Positions 50,101 to 58,026 are shown, counted from the stretch's first letter. The stretch is DNA of 64,000 nucleotides from Corynebacterium felinum (GCF_030408755.1 NZ_CP047209.1:1798001-1862000); one strand, 5' to 3'. Numbers and translations: made by a program. Notes: generated from the sequence alone by a model not told the origin.

Positions 50101-52908
50101 GAGGAAATCACCGACGTACCCGAGCTTAAGCGCAGCACCAAGTGGAAAGCCGCAGGGTTTAGTGGCGAAGGCAATACCTTCACCATGACCTTCCCCACCG
50201 ACGGAATCGGCATGATCGTCAACCTTGCCAACACCTATACCCGCAGCACAACGCCGCTGACACTACACAAAAAAGCTACGCTCGCTGTCCCCGATTCGCT
50301 CAAGCACCTCAACGTGCGCGACCTCGAAAACGCGCTAGGCATCAACGATACGAACTACACCCTCAGCTATCGGTGCAGCGTCGACGGACGCGACATCCTT
50401 TCCGGTTCCACCGTGCTGAAAAACAACGAAAGCACCACAATCGATGCCCCCATTGGCACCACCTGTGAAGTCACCGAAACCCCCACCCTTCTGCTGAACA
50501 CTGAGGGGCCGGATAATGCGTGGACAACCAGCGTGAACCCGAACCCAACGCAGGGCGATCACACCCAGATTGAGGTGCGTCAGCACCCCGCAAAGCCTTA
50601 CGACGTCGTCTCGGAGTCCACGTATCACGCACAGTCTGCATCCTTCAATGTGAAGAAGAAGGTGGGCGGTGATGGCGTACACACCATCACTAGCGACCGA
50701 AAGTTCCGTTTCACTTATGAGTGCACGCTTGGTGGGGTGTCTCTCACCCAAGGTGAGTTGAATATCAGCCGCTACGATAGCGCGCAATCTGCTGCCGTGA
50801 CCGGCCTGCCTTTAGGCGCAACGTGTCGCATCATTGAAGATCCCGATAGTGCTTCGGAGCCGCGTGCGCAATGGAAGGCAAACTGGACACTGACCGACGG
50901 ACCAACCGGCTGGGAAGGCCCTGAGCAGCAGTGTGAGTATGCGGCGAATTGTTCTACCTTCAGCACTCAACCTAACCCAATTGCTGAATTAGATGCTGAT
51001 GGGCAGCCCCTGCCAACGCCTAAGATTGTGCCGAATGGCGCAGCACTGCGCATGATTGAAAAAGGCAAGGCTTTGGACAGCAACTTTTTCCAGGGCACGG
51101 TGGTGCTGTGGAATAACTACGCATACGAGCGTATGAGCATCAAGCTTGAGCATATTTTAGAAGGCGATGGGCCTGAGCTGGCAGAAAATGATGACTTCGA
51201 ATTCACCATGACCTGTGTTCCTCCTGGCTGGGAGGGCCTGCATGCGGATAAGAAGGCGCAGATGTCTGATCCTTCGGTGCGCACTCAGGTGACAAAGACT
51301 GGTTTTGGTTTTGTGGATTTCCCCACTTCTATCCCCGTGGGGTATTCCTGCCAGGTGACCCGCCAGGATGCCCCTACTTATGATGCGACTGTAGCCACCT
51401 CATTCCGCGGTGCGGATCAGGATGATCCTCAGGTTCCCGTTGCTCGATTTGTTGTTGAGCCTGATCCGGGTGTTTTCCGTACAAAGAAGATCACGGTGAT
51501 TGATGATTACACGCGTGCCCGTACTCCGGTGAATGTGTCTGCCCGTTTTGTCGATCATAAGGATACGGTGAATCCTTACCTGTTGAAGAAGGACTTCACT
51601 GTGGCGTGGACGTGCGCTGACCCTGTGACGAAGAGGAAGTACCAGGATCAGGTCACTGTGGCCGATGCTGCTGAGCTGATTCGGGTCACCACTGCTGATG
51701 GTAAAGACTTGCCGGTTGGTACTCGTTGCGTGTTTGGCCAGGATACAGATGGTTTTATTCCGCCGGAGATGGCTGCGAAGGAAGATCATCCTTGGGTTCA
51801 GAGTTTGAATCGTGTGGTTGTGACTGCTGATTCCACGCCGATGCACCAGCTGACGGGCTCGTTGGTTGCTGATGTTGTGGTGCCGAAGTCTGGCCCTATG
51901 GCTGTTGATTTCACTTCCACGTATTGGGTTGAACAGCGACTTTTGTGGTTGAGTCCTTTTGTTGAGGGCGATGATGACCACCAGTTTTTTAAGCTCACCA
52001 CGAATTTTGTTTATGACTATGAGTGCGTGATGCCTATGTTGTTGCCTGCTCAGGAGCTTTCGCCTTGGCCTGGTTCCGAAGTCTTTGTGTCTGAGCAAGG
52101 TGTGCGCGGTGTGAAGGGTTCGTTTGAGGTTCGTTTGGGCGACAACTGGATTTCGCCGAAAGTTCCCGATGGCTCGTCGTGCAAGGTGTATGCTCGCCCT
52201 ATTGATCCTGCGATTGCGGAGCGTTTGGTTGAGAAGAATCGTCGCTTGGAGTTGAATTATGTTCACCCTGTGGCTGATGTTCCTGACTCAAATAAACCGC
52301 TGGAGCATCCTGACGCCCACACCGGTGGTGCTGTACGCATTCCTTTAACGGATGAGGGTTTTGTCTTGGATGGGCGTAATTCTGGTGCCTTGGTATTCCA
52401 CAGTGTATACCGCACCGATGGTGTGGTGATGGTGCGCAAGGTAAACCCTGAAGGCGGTGTTGTCTCGGGAGCGAAGTTCGCAATTTATGCCGCTGATGAG
52501 ACTGGAAAGATGGCAGGAAATCCTGTGGTGCCGGTGCTTAATACTGGTTCGACGAATGAGTTTGCCACGCGTTTGCGCCCGGGTAGTTATTTCCTGGTGG
52601 AGACCCAGTCTGGTGTGGATAGTGCGTTGCTTCCGTCGCCGTGGCGTTTTGATGTTCTGGCGACTAATGCTGGTGGTTCTGGCGATGTGACTATTGAGCT
52701 TTCAGATAAAGCCCGTGATTCTGGTTTGGTTTCCTTGATTCCGGCTTCTGGGAAGATGCCGTGGATTATTGAGGTTGCGAATGTTGCTTCGGGTGAGCTT
52801 CCGTTCACTGGCGGAAAGGGTATTTTCACCCTTCTTTGTTTGGGTGTGTCTCTTCTGCTGAGTTGTCTGGGAGTGATTGCTTTCCGTTTGTCTAAGCGCT
52901 TGAACTAA
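47182..52908 (+). CDS. spaC: Pilus tip adhesin, SpaC type, with VWA domain and ten repeats
   Basis: 1908 aa, secreted and wall-anchored. Signal peptide about 1-55. A von Willebrand A domain follows (about 70-320) with the MIDAS motif FDLSNSLN. Residues about 430-1670 (48470-52200) form ten repeats of about 100-130 aa, each with a central Cys and a second in a G-x-x-C motif (for example GTECTVTQ, GSKCTITE, GATCRIIE), typical of DUF5979 adhesin repeats. Then a CnaB-like domain with GSYFLVETQSG and the signal LPFTGGKG, hydrophobic helix and basic tail. It should bind host cells at the pilus tip. GGAG precedes the ATG. Confidence 0.88.
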   Translation: MKISWPRRTPPSPPRRTRARLARLAALTLSTVLTVGLAPVVVNPTQPAATAHAQTPPRATGTVADADTGTCGSSVALVFDLSNSLNATDVYNAKIAVKQLIRNLSGAPYTFALYTFASTAPAYGNPNLMGTNIFNSKDTEPLLAAVDRLHLPGGPNGGTNWEGAFRRLSEDAALGNRYDTVYFITDGSPTFAENGSNRAGNSTEKNELYDAIAAKEEFENRFHSKVIPVGVGHDISTNAPRPIFELGNWPIYDSNGWFRGYQYGWGSRESQTPRAMLEKITGRGQNAIYVRDYSELPNDLARNVVTGCMYVVNNIVDGTGKVIHHAPDWTYGLDASGRARIPQSVTTSDQGSAHFSAKDFGNGSVQITITQRTAPGFRLVPNTDGSLATCKAFRAGQGQVILPVTNVGKNGIKVQASATEIVSCEFNNEPSAPLALQKTDIIRTPQLQQELNSKADDFTFTCTHPAERTIKGERQGLKSMTELNKEDLGTLPIGTECTVTQKLSPFDRNRINVDVNWFGTNLDILDVSPDGLTVKVRANGNAYHTNGSTLRAVNTYTAKLATLRLSKEFSAENQLPFNEAPFGYGITYSCRYVPNPKAMPEAHNAPSLYEVATGDAILMRSGILELGPYPVGTQCILNEKALANGHGDPAVENYDLTTSWSSTLCGEKGKQCTSNIVRLASEGKHDLSVTNTYTRKTTSLSVSKKLEGKAAQLGLGTPYLFDITCQDGHKQSFSHTGLHVPGGSRNLIEGIPVGSKCTITEQPSTHPQVDITQPAEQTITINEDPHDNNVDIINHLEPKMGEIRLSKNVDATGIVDEATRQRVAEMTFTVIARCRSKNRDWEVFTHDIRDNETWTVGTFPFGTHCGFEETTPAPEGVDMVAKFNPQSVEVSSTDGHDVTLTNTLSTATGDLKVIKATDTTALDEHARNLVPTSLRVHYQCGANTGTLDINEAGGWTATSPDLSAVAGQQCTFTEEITDVPELKRSTKWKAAGFSGEGNTFTMTFPTDGIGMIVNLANTYTRSTTPLTLHKKATLAVPDSLKHLNVRDLENALGINDTNYTLSYRCSVDGRDILSGSTVLKNNESTTIDAPIGTTCEVTETPTLLLNTEGPDNAWTTSVNPNPTQGDHTQIEVRQHPAKPYDVVSESTYHAQSASFNVKKKVGGDGVHTITSDRKFRFTYECTLGGVSLTQGELNISRYDSAQSAAVTGLPLGATCRIIEDPDSASEPRAQWKANWTLTDGPTGWEGPEQQCEYAANCSTFSTQPNPIAELDADGQPLPTPKIVPNGAALRMIEKGKALDSNFFQGTVVLWNNYAYERMSIKLEHILEGDGPELAENDDFEFTMTCVPPGWEGLHADKKAQMSDPSVRTQVTKTGFGFVDFPTSIPVGYSCQVTRQDAPTYDATVATSFRGADQDDPQVPVARFVVEPDPGVFRTKKITVIDDYTRARTPVNVSARFVDHKDTVNPYLLKKDFTVAWTCADPVTKRKYQDQVTVADAAELIRVTTADGKDLPVGTRCVFGQDTDGFIPPEMAAKEDHPWVQSLNRVVVTADSTPMHQLTGSLVADVVVPKSGPMAVDFTSTYWVEQRLLWLSPFVEGDDDHQFFKLTTNFVYDYECVMPMLLPAQELSPWPGSEVFVSEQGVRGVKGSFEVRLGDNWISPKVPDGSSCKVYARPIDPAIAERLVEKNRRLELNYVHPVADVPDSNKPLEHPDAHTGGAVRIPLTDEGFVLDGRNSGALVFHSVYRTDGVVMVRKVNPEGGVVSGAKFAIYAADETGKMAGNPVVPVLNTGSTNEFATRLRPGSYFLVETQSGVDSALLPSPWRFDVLATNAGGSGDVTIELSDKARDSGLVSLIPASGKMPWIIEVANVASGELPFTGGKGIFTLLCLGVSLLLSCLGVIAFRLSKRLN
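48470..52200 (+). repeat. Ten DUF5979-like repeats inside spaC
   Basis: Diverged protein repeats. Each starts with a beta strand such as TTSLSVSKK, TGDLKVIKA, SASFNVKKK or RTPVNVSAR and ends with G-x-x-C. DNA identity between them is low, so they are old duplications. Confidence 0.6.
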
Positions 52909-53225
52909 TGAAGTACTAAGCGGGGAGGATCAGCATTGATTCTCCCCGCTTTCGTGTGTTCGCCCAGCATGGGTTTGTTCTTATGCAGCATCTGAGGTGC
53001 TGTGGGGAGAAAACTTCAAGCGAAATTCTGCACCGAGACACACGAATCATATAAAGGCGCGTTGGTCTGGGTGGGGCTGCAAGTAAAGTGGAAGCCCGTT
53101 ACATCAGAGTGGTCGGTGTGTAGATGTGGCGGTTGTAGGAGGAAAGAGCATGTTCTTCCTGTGACAGACTGTGCCAAGTAGGTGCGTTAAGCCTTGTGTG
53201 GGTGTGGTGTAGCAGGGGGAGACAC
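52909..53225. other. Intergenic region after spaC
   Basis: Holds the spaC terminator. The remainder up to the IS remnant shows no gene. Confidence 0.5.
52918..52951 (+). terminator. spaC terminator
   Basis: AAGCGGGGAG pairs with CTCCCCGCTT over 10 bp with a 14-nt loop, 10 bp beyond the stop codon. The T tail is short (TTTCG). Confidence 0.75.
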
Positions 53226-53352
53226 CGCAGCAGAACGAGCAAACGCCATGCTCAAAGCACTTTCGAAGCGTCACGCTATGGATTAAGAGCATCGCAAAAC
53301 CGCTTTAGCCGTCTTATACCTCAGCTACAAAATACGATGGTGAGAAAACCTC
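53226..53352 (+). mobile_element. Right-end remnant of the IS5-like element
   Basis: Matches the last about 140 bp of the intact element: AGAACGAGCAAACGCCATGC is identical to 31772-31791, followed by a diverged, shortened transposase end and the complete terminal repeat GGTGAGAAAACCTC (53339-53352) with AAT behind it. The toxin domain begins immediately after this terminus. Confidence 0.8.
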
Positions 53353-53370
53353 AATGCTCTTCCCAAGAAT

Positions 53371-53682
53371 TTGCATGAAACCTATGGTGAAACCGTTAAA
53401 TTTACCTATGGAGGGTTTCCTATTTTTGATGAATTTGTGCGTGGAATAGCTGGCACGCCCGCTGATCTAGTGATGGATTGGACGAAAGCTGGCACCACAC
53501 GCGAAAGCCATTACCGGTACTGTGATAAACAGATGGGCGTCACCGAAAGATATCCTCGTAATCATACATTAACGTGGCAGCATCATCAGGATAAAGGACG
53601 AATGCAACTTGTACCTACAAAGTTCCATGGCCCAGTGAAACTCACAGGCGGCTTTGCTATTTGGGGCAAAAGTACACCATAA
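53371..53682 (+). pseudogene. Detached WHH/HNH-type nuclease toxin domain
   Basis: 104 codons from TTG; the frame with family resemblance begins at the IS end (53353, ALPKNLHETYG). The pattern YGETVKFTYGGFPIFDEF, then TWQHHQDKGRMQLVPTKFH and LTGGFAIWG, is that of the WHH nuclease domain (HNH/ENDO VII group) found at the C-terminus of polymorphic toxins. The usual final HTGG reads LTGG. The secretion or delivery part normally in front is absent, replaced by the IS remnant, and no signal peptide or ribosome binding site is seen. It is probably a toxin tip stranded by IS insertion, kept beside its immunity genes. Confidence 0.7.
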
Positions 53683-53702
53683 ATACAAGGAAGGTTTAAT
53701 AC

Positions 53703-54182
53703 GTGTGGAATGACCTTTTTTTCGAGCAAGGACAGCCGTGTGATCAAGCGCGGATTGATGCGATTCACACACGAATCCGCTTCGAACTGCCCGAAAAATA
53801 CCAAGAAGTAATCCGCGGATGCGGCGGGGGAATGCTTAGACGGGGTATTGATCAACTACGAGACGACGATGAATTAGGCTGTCGCCTTCGTATATTGTAC
53901 GGCAATGGGAAACCACCCGGAAAAATTACTGACTATGATCTTGATGGCTACGCAATGCAGCTAATGCACATTTGGGAAATGCCTTCCTGGGGATACTTCA
54001 TCGGCCAAGCTGAAGGAGAAATCCACACCCCCATCCTGCTGAATCTTTCAAACCCCAACTACCCCATGGGCGCACTCATCTGTGTCGATATGGAATGCAA
54101 CAAGGAAGTCCTGATCGCTAACTCCTTCGAGGAACTCTGGCACAAAATCGAATCCAACCTTGCCAATAAATCGGACAATTAA
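53703..54182 (+). CDS. SUKH (SMI1/KNR4) immunity protein, copy 1
   Basis: 159 aa from GTG 53703, 20 bp after the toxin domain. Soluble, acidic, alpha-beta protein of the SMI1/KNR4 superfamily: early LPEKYQEVIRGCGGG and later WGYFIGQAEGEIHTPILLN. SUKH proteins bind and block nuclease toxins such as WHH domains in the same cell. The first of five tandem paralogues; it differs from the others at the start (WNDLFFEQGQ instead of WDQIFLKTGQ) and in the variable block after GGG. Starts in the array are exactly 496 bp apart. Confidence 0.8.
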   Translation: MWNDLFFEQGQPCDQARIDAIHTRIRFELPEKYQEVIRGCGGGMLRRGIDQLRDDDELGCRLRILYGNGKPPGKITDYDLDGYAMQLMHIWEMPSWGYFIGQAEGEIHTPILLNLSNPNYPMGALICVDMECNKEVLIANSFEELWHKIESNLANKSDN

Positions 54183-54198
54183 ACTGTTTGGAATTAAC

Positions 54199-54678
54199 AT
54201 GTGGGATCAGATTTTTCTCAAAACTGGACAGCCCTGCGATCAAGCGCGGATTGATGCGATTCACACACGAATCCGCTTCGAACTCCCCGAAAAATACCAA
54301 GAAGTAATCTGCGGATGCGGCGGGGGTATTCTTGATCCAGATATTGATCGAATGCGCGACGACGATGAGTTAGGCTGTCGCCTTTATATGCTATTTGGCA
54401 ATGGGAAAACAGCTGAGGATGATCCCGGATATGATCTTGATGGCTATGCAATGCAGCTCATGCACATTTGGGAAATGCCATCGTGGGGATACTTCATCGG
54501 TGAAGCCGAAGGAGAAATCCACACCCCTATTTTGTTGAACCTTTCAAACCCCAACTACCCCATGGGCGCACTCATCTGTGTCGATATGGAATGCGACAAG
54601 GAAGTCCTTATCGCTAACTCCTTCGAGGAACTCTGGCGCAAAATCGAATCAAACCTCGCCAATAAATCGGACATTTAA
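54199..54678 (+). CDS. SUKH immunity protein, copy 2
   Basis: 159 aa from ATG 54199 (WDQIFLKTGQ), with GGA 6 nt upstream in the 16-bp spacer. The frame could be read from 54160 inside copy 1, but every copy has this same ATG. It has the variable block ILDPDIDRMRDDDELGCRLY and the acidic form AEDDPGYDLDGYAM. The C-terminal 70 residues are nearly identical to copies 1 and 3. Likely role: neutralising a variant of the WHH toxin. Confidence 0.8.
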   Translation: MWDQIFLKTGQPCDQARIDAIHTRIRFELPEKYQEVICGCGGGILDPDIDRMRDDDELGCRLYMLFGNGKTAEDDPGYDLDGYAMQLMHIWEMPSWGYFIGEAEGEIHTPILLNLSNPNYPMGALICVDMECDKEVLIANSFEELWRKIESNLANKSDI

Positions 54679-54694
54679 ATAGTTTGGAATTAAC

Positions 54695-55174
54695 ATGTGG
54701 GATCAGATTTTTCTCAAAACTGGACAGCCCTGCGATCAAGCACGAATTGAGGAGATTCACTCACGAATCCGCTTCGAACTCCCCGCAAAATACCAAGAAA
54801 TAATCCGTGGCTGCGGCGGGGGCGTACTGAAATCGAGTGTTTATCAATTGCGTGACGACAGTGAATTAGGCTGCTGCCTTGACATGCTATTTGGCAATGG
54901 GAAACCAGCTGAGGATGATCCTGGCTATGATCTTGATGGCTACGCAATGCAACTCATGCACATCTGGGAAATGCCATCGTGGGGATACTTCATCGGTGAA
55001 GCCGAAGGAGAAATCCACACCCCTATTTTGTTGAACCTTTCAAACCCCAACTACCCCATGGGCGCACTCATCTGTGTCGATATGGAATGCGACAAGGAAG
55101 TACTCATCGCTAACTCCTTCGAGGAACTCTGGCGCAAAATCGAATCAAACCTCGCCAATAAATCGGACATTTAA
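54695..55174 (+). CDS. SUKH immunity protein, copy 3
   Basis: 159 aa. Variable block VLKSSVYQLRDDSELGCCLD and ARIEEIHSRIRFELPAKYQ distinguish it from copies 1, 2 and 5. The variable half is shared almost letter for letter with copy 4. The spacer before it is GTTTGGAATTAAC, as for the other copies. Confidence 0.8.
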   Translation: MWDQIFLKTGQPCDQARIEEIHSRIRFELPAKYQEIIRGCGGGVLKSSVYQLRDDSELGCCLDMLFGNGKPAEDDPGYDLDGYAMQLMHIWEMPSWGYFIGEAEGEIHTPILLNLSNPNYPMGALICVDMECDKEVLIANSFEELWRKIESNLANKSDI

Positions 55175-55190
55175 ATAGTTTGGAATTAAC

Positions 55191-55670
55191 ATGTGGGATC
55201 AGATTTTTCTCAAAACTGGACAGCCCTGCGATCAAGCACGAATTGAGGAGATTCACTCACGAATCCGCTTCGAACTCCCCGCAAAATACCAAGAAATAAT
55301 CCGTGGCTGCGGCGGGGGCGTACTGAAATCGAGTGTTTATCAATTGCGTGACGACAGTGAATTAGGCTGCTGCCTTGACATGCTATTTGGCAATGGGAAA
55401 CCAGCTGAGGATGATCCTGGCTATGATCTTGATGGCTACGCAATGCAGCTCATGCACATCTGGGAAATGCCCTCCTAGGGATACTTCATCGGCCAAGCTG
55501 AAGGAGAAATCCACACCCCCATTTTGCTGAACCTCTCAAACCCCAACTACCCCATGGGCGCACTCATCTGTGTCGATATGGAATGCGACAAGGAAGTACT
55601 CATCGCTAACTCCTTCGACGAACTCTGGCACAAAATCGAATCAAACCTCGCCAATAAATCGGACATTTAA
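55191..55670 (+). pseudogene. SUKH immunity protein, copy 4, with nonsense codon
   Basis: Same length as the other copies (160 codons), but the Trp codon TGG in EMPSWGYF has become TAG at 55476-55478, so only 95 aa would be made. After it the frame is intact to TAA 55670. The first about 280 bp equal copy 3 and the last about 200 bp equal copy 5, so it is a hybrid made by unequal crossing-over or gene conversion. The truncated product would lack the second half of the SUKH fold. Confidence 0.8.
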
Positions 55671-55686
55671 ATAGTTTGGAATTAAC

Positions 55687-56166
55687 ATGTGGGATCAGAT
55701 TTTTCTCAAAACTGGACAGCCCTGCGATCAAGCGCGGATTGATGCGATTCACACACGAATCCGCTTCGAACTGCCCAAAAAATACCAAGAAATAATCCGC
55801 GGATGCGGCGGGGGTATTCTTGATCCAGATATTGATCGAATGCGCGACGACGATGAGTTAGGCTGTCGCCTTTATATGCTATTTGGCAATGGGAAACCAC
55901 CCGGAAAAATTACTGACTATGATCTTGATGGCTACGCAATGCAGCTCATGCACATCTGGGAAATGCCCTCCTGGGGATACTTCATCGGCCAAGCTGAAGG
56001 AGAAATCCACACCCCCATTTTGCTGAACCTCTCAAACCCCAACTACCCCATGGGCGCACTCATCTGTGTCGATATGGAATGCGACAAGGAAATACTTATC
56101 GCTAACTCCTACGACGAACTCTGGCACAAAATCGAATCAAACCTCGCCAATAAATCGGACAACTAA
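55687..56166 (+). CDS. SUKH immunity protein, copy 5
   Basis: 159 aa. Combines the copy 2 variable block (ILDPDIDRMRDDDELGCRLY) with the copy 1 middle (KPPGKITDYDLDGYAM), and ends like copy 4 with EILIANSYDELWHKIES. Last of the array; the next IS remnant begins 4 bp after its stop codon. Confidence 0.8.
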   Translation: MWDQIFLKTGQPCDQARIDAIHTRIRFELPKKYQEIIRGCGGGILDPDIDRMRDDDELGCRLYMLFGNGKPPGKITDYDLDGYAMQLMHIWEMPSWGYFIGQAEGEIHTPILLNLSNPNYPMGALICVDMECDKEILIANSYDELWHKIESNLANKSDN

Positions 56167-56169
56167 ACT

Positions 56170-56465
56170 GAAGTTTTCTCACCAGCGAAATGCGTAGGAA
56201 ACGCTGACCTGTGGTTTGGTGGGTATGCCGCAACGAAACCGCGCAGGGCTCTTACCCAGAATGATTTGTGAAAAGTAAACAATTACGAGTGGAACTCCCG
56301 CGTGCGTGCGTTTCTGTCACTCTTTTATCACAATTTCTATTGAACGTACCTTCAGAGCTTGGCGACACACCCACCGCAAACACCATAACCTTCGCTCACA
56401 TCAACGGGCTGCGACTCGTTGGGTACAGGCAATCATGCTGCTGCGCTGGCTTTATGAAGCAGCCG
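56170..56465 (+). mobile_element. Left-end remnant of the IS5-like element
   Basis: Begins with the terminal repeat GAAGTTTTCTCACC (13 of 14 as in the intact element), keeps the leader with CGCTGACCTGTGGTTT and the start region ACTCCCGCGTGC, then a decayed transposase N-terminus (frameshifted) up to GCTTTATGAAGCA, where similarity to the intact element stops. Orientation is the same as the right-end remnant at 53226, so the toxin/immunity block sits between the 3' end of one copy and the 5' end of another. Confidence 0.8.
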
Positions 56466-56520
56466 GACCCGACCCCCAAATTAGGGCATTAGTATTCGTC
56501 GGCGTAGAGAGAGCACAACA

Positions 56521-56567
56521 AAACCCGCCGTTGCCATCGCTCAAAGAGCGACAATCACGGCGGGTTT
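56521..56567 (-). terminator. rpsO terminator
   Basis: AAACCCGCCGT pairs with ACGGCGGGTTT; an inner TCGCTC/GAGCGA helix extends it. On the minus strand it is followed by TTGTTG. It lies 50 bp beyond the rpsO stop and marks the right edge of the island. Confidence 0.8.
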
Positions 56568-56617
56568 GACACGCAAGGAATTATTCCTTGAATGAAAAAG
56601 GCAAAGCTGCTAAAAAA

Positions 56618-56887
56618 TTAGCGGCGCAGACCCAGGCGAGCAATCAGATCGCGGTAACGATCGATGTTGTTGTCAGCCAGGTACTTCAGCAGGCCACGAC
56701 GACGACCAACCAGAAGCAGCAGACCACGACGAGAGTGGTGATCGTGCTTGTGGAACTTCAGGTGCTCGGTCAGGGTGTTGATGCGGTTGGTCAGCAAAGC
56801 AACCTGAGCCTCAGGAGAACCGGTGTCGGTCTCGTGCAGGCCGTACTCAGCCAGGATTGCCTTCTTCTGCTCAGCGTTCAGAGCCAT
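56618..56887 (-). CDS. rpsO: 30S ribosomal protein S15
   Basis: 89 aa from ATG 56887 ([16 protein letters not shown]), the standard S15 length. Contains [19 protein letters not shown] and [19 protein letters not shown]. Binds 16S rRNA in the platform of the small subunit. The frame opens further upstream but S15 always starts here. Normally adjacent to pnp; here separated from it by the pilus and toxin/immunity island. Confidence 0.97.
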   Translation of the reverse strand: MALNAEQKKAILAEYGLHETDTGSPEAQVALLTNRINTLTEHLKFHKHDHHSRRGLLLLVGRRRGLLKYLADNNIDRYRDLIARLGLRR

Positions 56888-57031
56888 AGGAATACTCCTC
56901 AGATATATTTCAGTCCACATAAAACAAAACCGACAACCCACACCCATACAAGAGCATGGGATTTACCGGTGAAACTTAAACTGCTGCGGACCGCAGTAAA
57001 AGAACCTTAAGAACTATAGCACACAAAAAGC

Positions 57032-58018
57032 CTAGGCGGACACATTCGCCCCAGCAGCAACCTTGCCCACGCGCGCCATAAACTCCTTCAAGAAGCGCTC
57101 AACATCAACGCCGGTAGCAACCTTGGCATTCTTCACTGGATCATTCAGGCGAGTCTCATCACCAATGGTGCGGCCACGGGTCGCCCCTTCAGTGTCAACC
57201 TTCAAGTTGATCGGCAACAATTGCACTAATGAAGGATCAACAGCAACACCTACTGCCAGCGGGTCGTGCAGGCCACAACCACCCAAATGAGGTGCAGTGG
57301 TGTCATAAGCCTTGATGTAATAGTCAGTAGCATCGGCCAAGAAGGCACCGGCCTTCGTGCCCAAAGCACGCCACTTCTTCGTCTCTTCATACGTCAGCAA
57401 CGTTTGAAGAGTCACGTCCAAGCCAATCATTGTAATATCGGCGCAGCCACGCACCATCATGTCGGCAGCTTCAGGGTCCTGGTTGATATTCGCCTCCGCC
57501 CAAGGGCTGACATTGCCAGGCACAGTTAGTGCGCCACCCATGAACACAATATGCGCATTCGCAGCAAAGGAAGGATCCTTTTCCATAGCCGCAGCAATAT
57601 TGGTCATTGCGCCAGTTGGAACAATCACCAAATCCTCACCGTAGGTGGCTACGGACTCGATAAGAAAATCTACCGCACTCTTGGTCTGCACAGTTGCCTT
57701 CGGCTCAGCAACCTCCACCTCACCAATACCGTTACGTCCATGGATGAACGCCGAGATTTCCAACACCTCGAAACTATCCTTTGCACGCGCATGCTCCACA
57801 CCCGCAAACACTGGAACATCAGGACGCCCAAACAGCTCAAGCAACGCTAGATCATTGCGCACACCAGTTTCCACCAACACGTTGCCGTAGGTGGCGGTGA
57901 TACCAATCAACTCAAACTCTTCACTGCCAAGGGCGTAGGCCAAGGCCAAAGCATCATCAATGCCGGTATCGAGATCTAAAATGAGCTTTTTCTTTGCTCC
58001 ATCAACCACAATATTCAC
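57032..58018 (-). CDS. Inosine-uridine type nucleoside hydrolase
   Basis: 328 aa. Splits ribonucleosides into base and ribose in salvage. The N-terminal calcium motif LILDLDTGIDDALALAYAL and the segment GNVSPWAEANINQDPEAADM are typical; the catalytic HDPLAVGVAVDP appears as LHDPLAVGV. It starts at GTG 58018. It sits between ribF and rpsO as in C. glutamicum, 8 bp after ribF, so it is cotranscribed with it. Confidence 0.92.
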   Translation of the reverse strand: MNIVVDGAKKKLILDLDTGIDDALALAYALGSEEFELIGITATYGNVLVETGVRNDLALLELFGRPDVPVFAGVEHARAKDSFEVLEISAFIHGRNGIGEVEVAEPKATVQTKSAVDFLIESVATYGEDLVIVPTGAMTNIAAAMEKDPSFAANAHIVFMGGALTVPGNVSPWAEANINQDPEAADMMVRGCADITMIGLDVTLQTLLTYEETKKWRALGTKAGAFLADATDYYIKAYDTTAPHLGGCGLHDPLAVGVAVDPSLVQLLPINLKVDTEGATRGRTIGDETRLNDPVKNAKVATGVDVERFLKEFMARVGKVAAGANVSA

Positions 58019-58026
58019 CTCTACTT

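Larger units (their letters stand above)
53703..56166 (+). repeat. Tandem array of five 496-bp units
   Basis: Start codons lie at 53703, 54199, 54695, 55191 and 55687, giving four intervals of exactly 496 bp (480-bp gene plus 16-bp spacer). The 3' halves are most alike, the 5' halves mosaic. No indels separate the units, which points to recent duplication or ongoing homogenisation. Confidence 0.9.

Noticed and set aside
51400..52266. Long open frame of 288 codons on the minus strand opposite spaC
   Set aside because: It lies fully antisense to a well-supported gene with signal peptide, repeats and sorting signal, has no ribosome binding site, and its composition (many Arg, His, Ile, Asn) is that of a shadow frame.
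53703..56166. CRISPR-like or satellite array
   Set aside because: The repeat unit is 496 bp and protein-coding in every copy; no short direct repeats with unique spacers are present.
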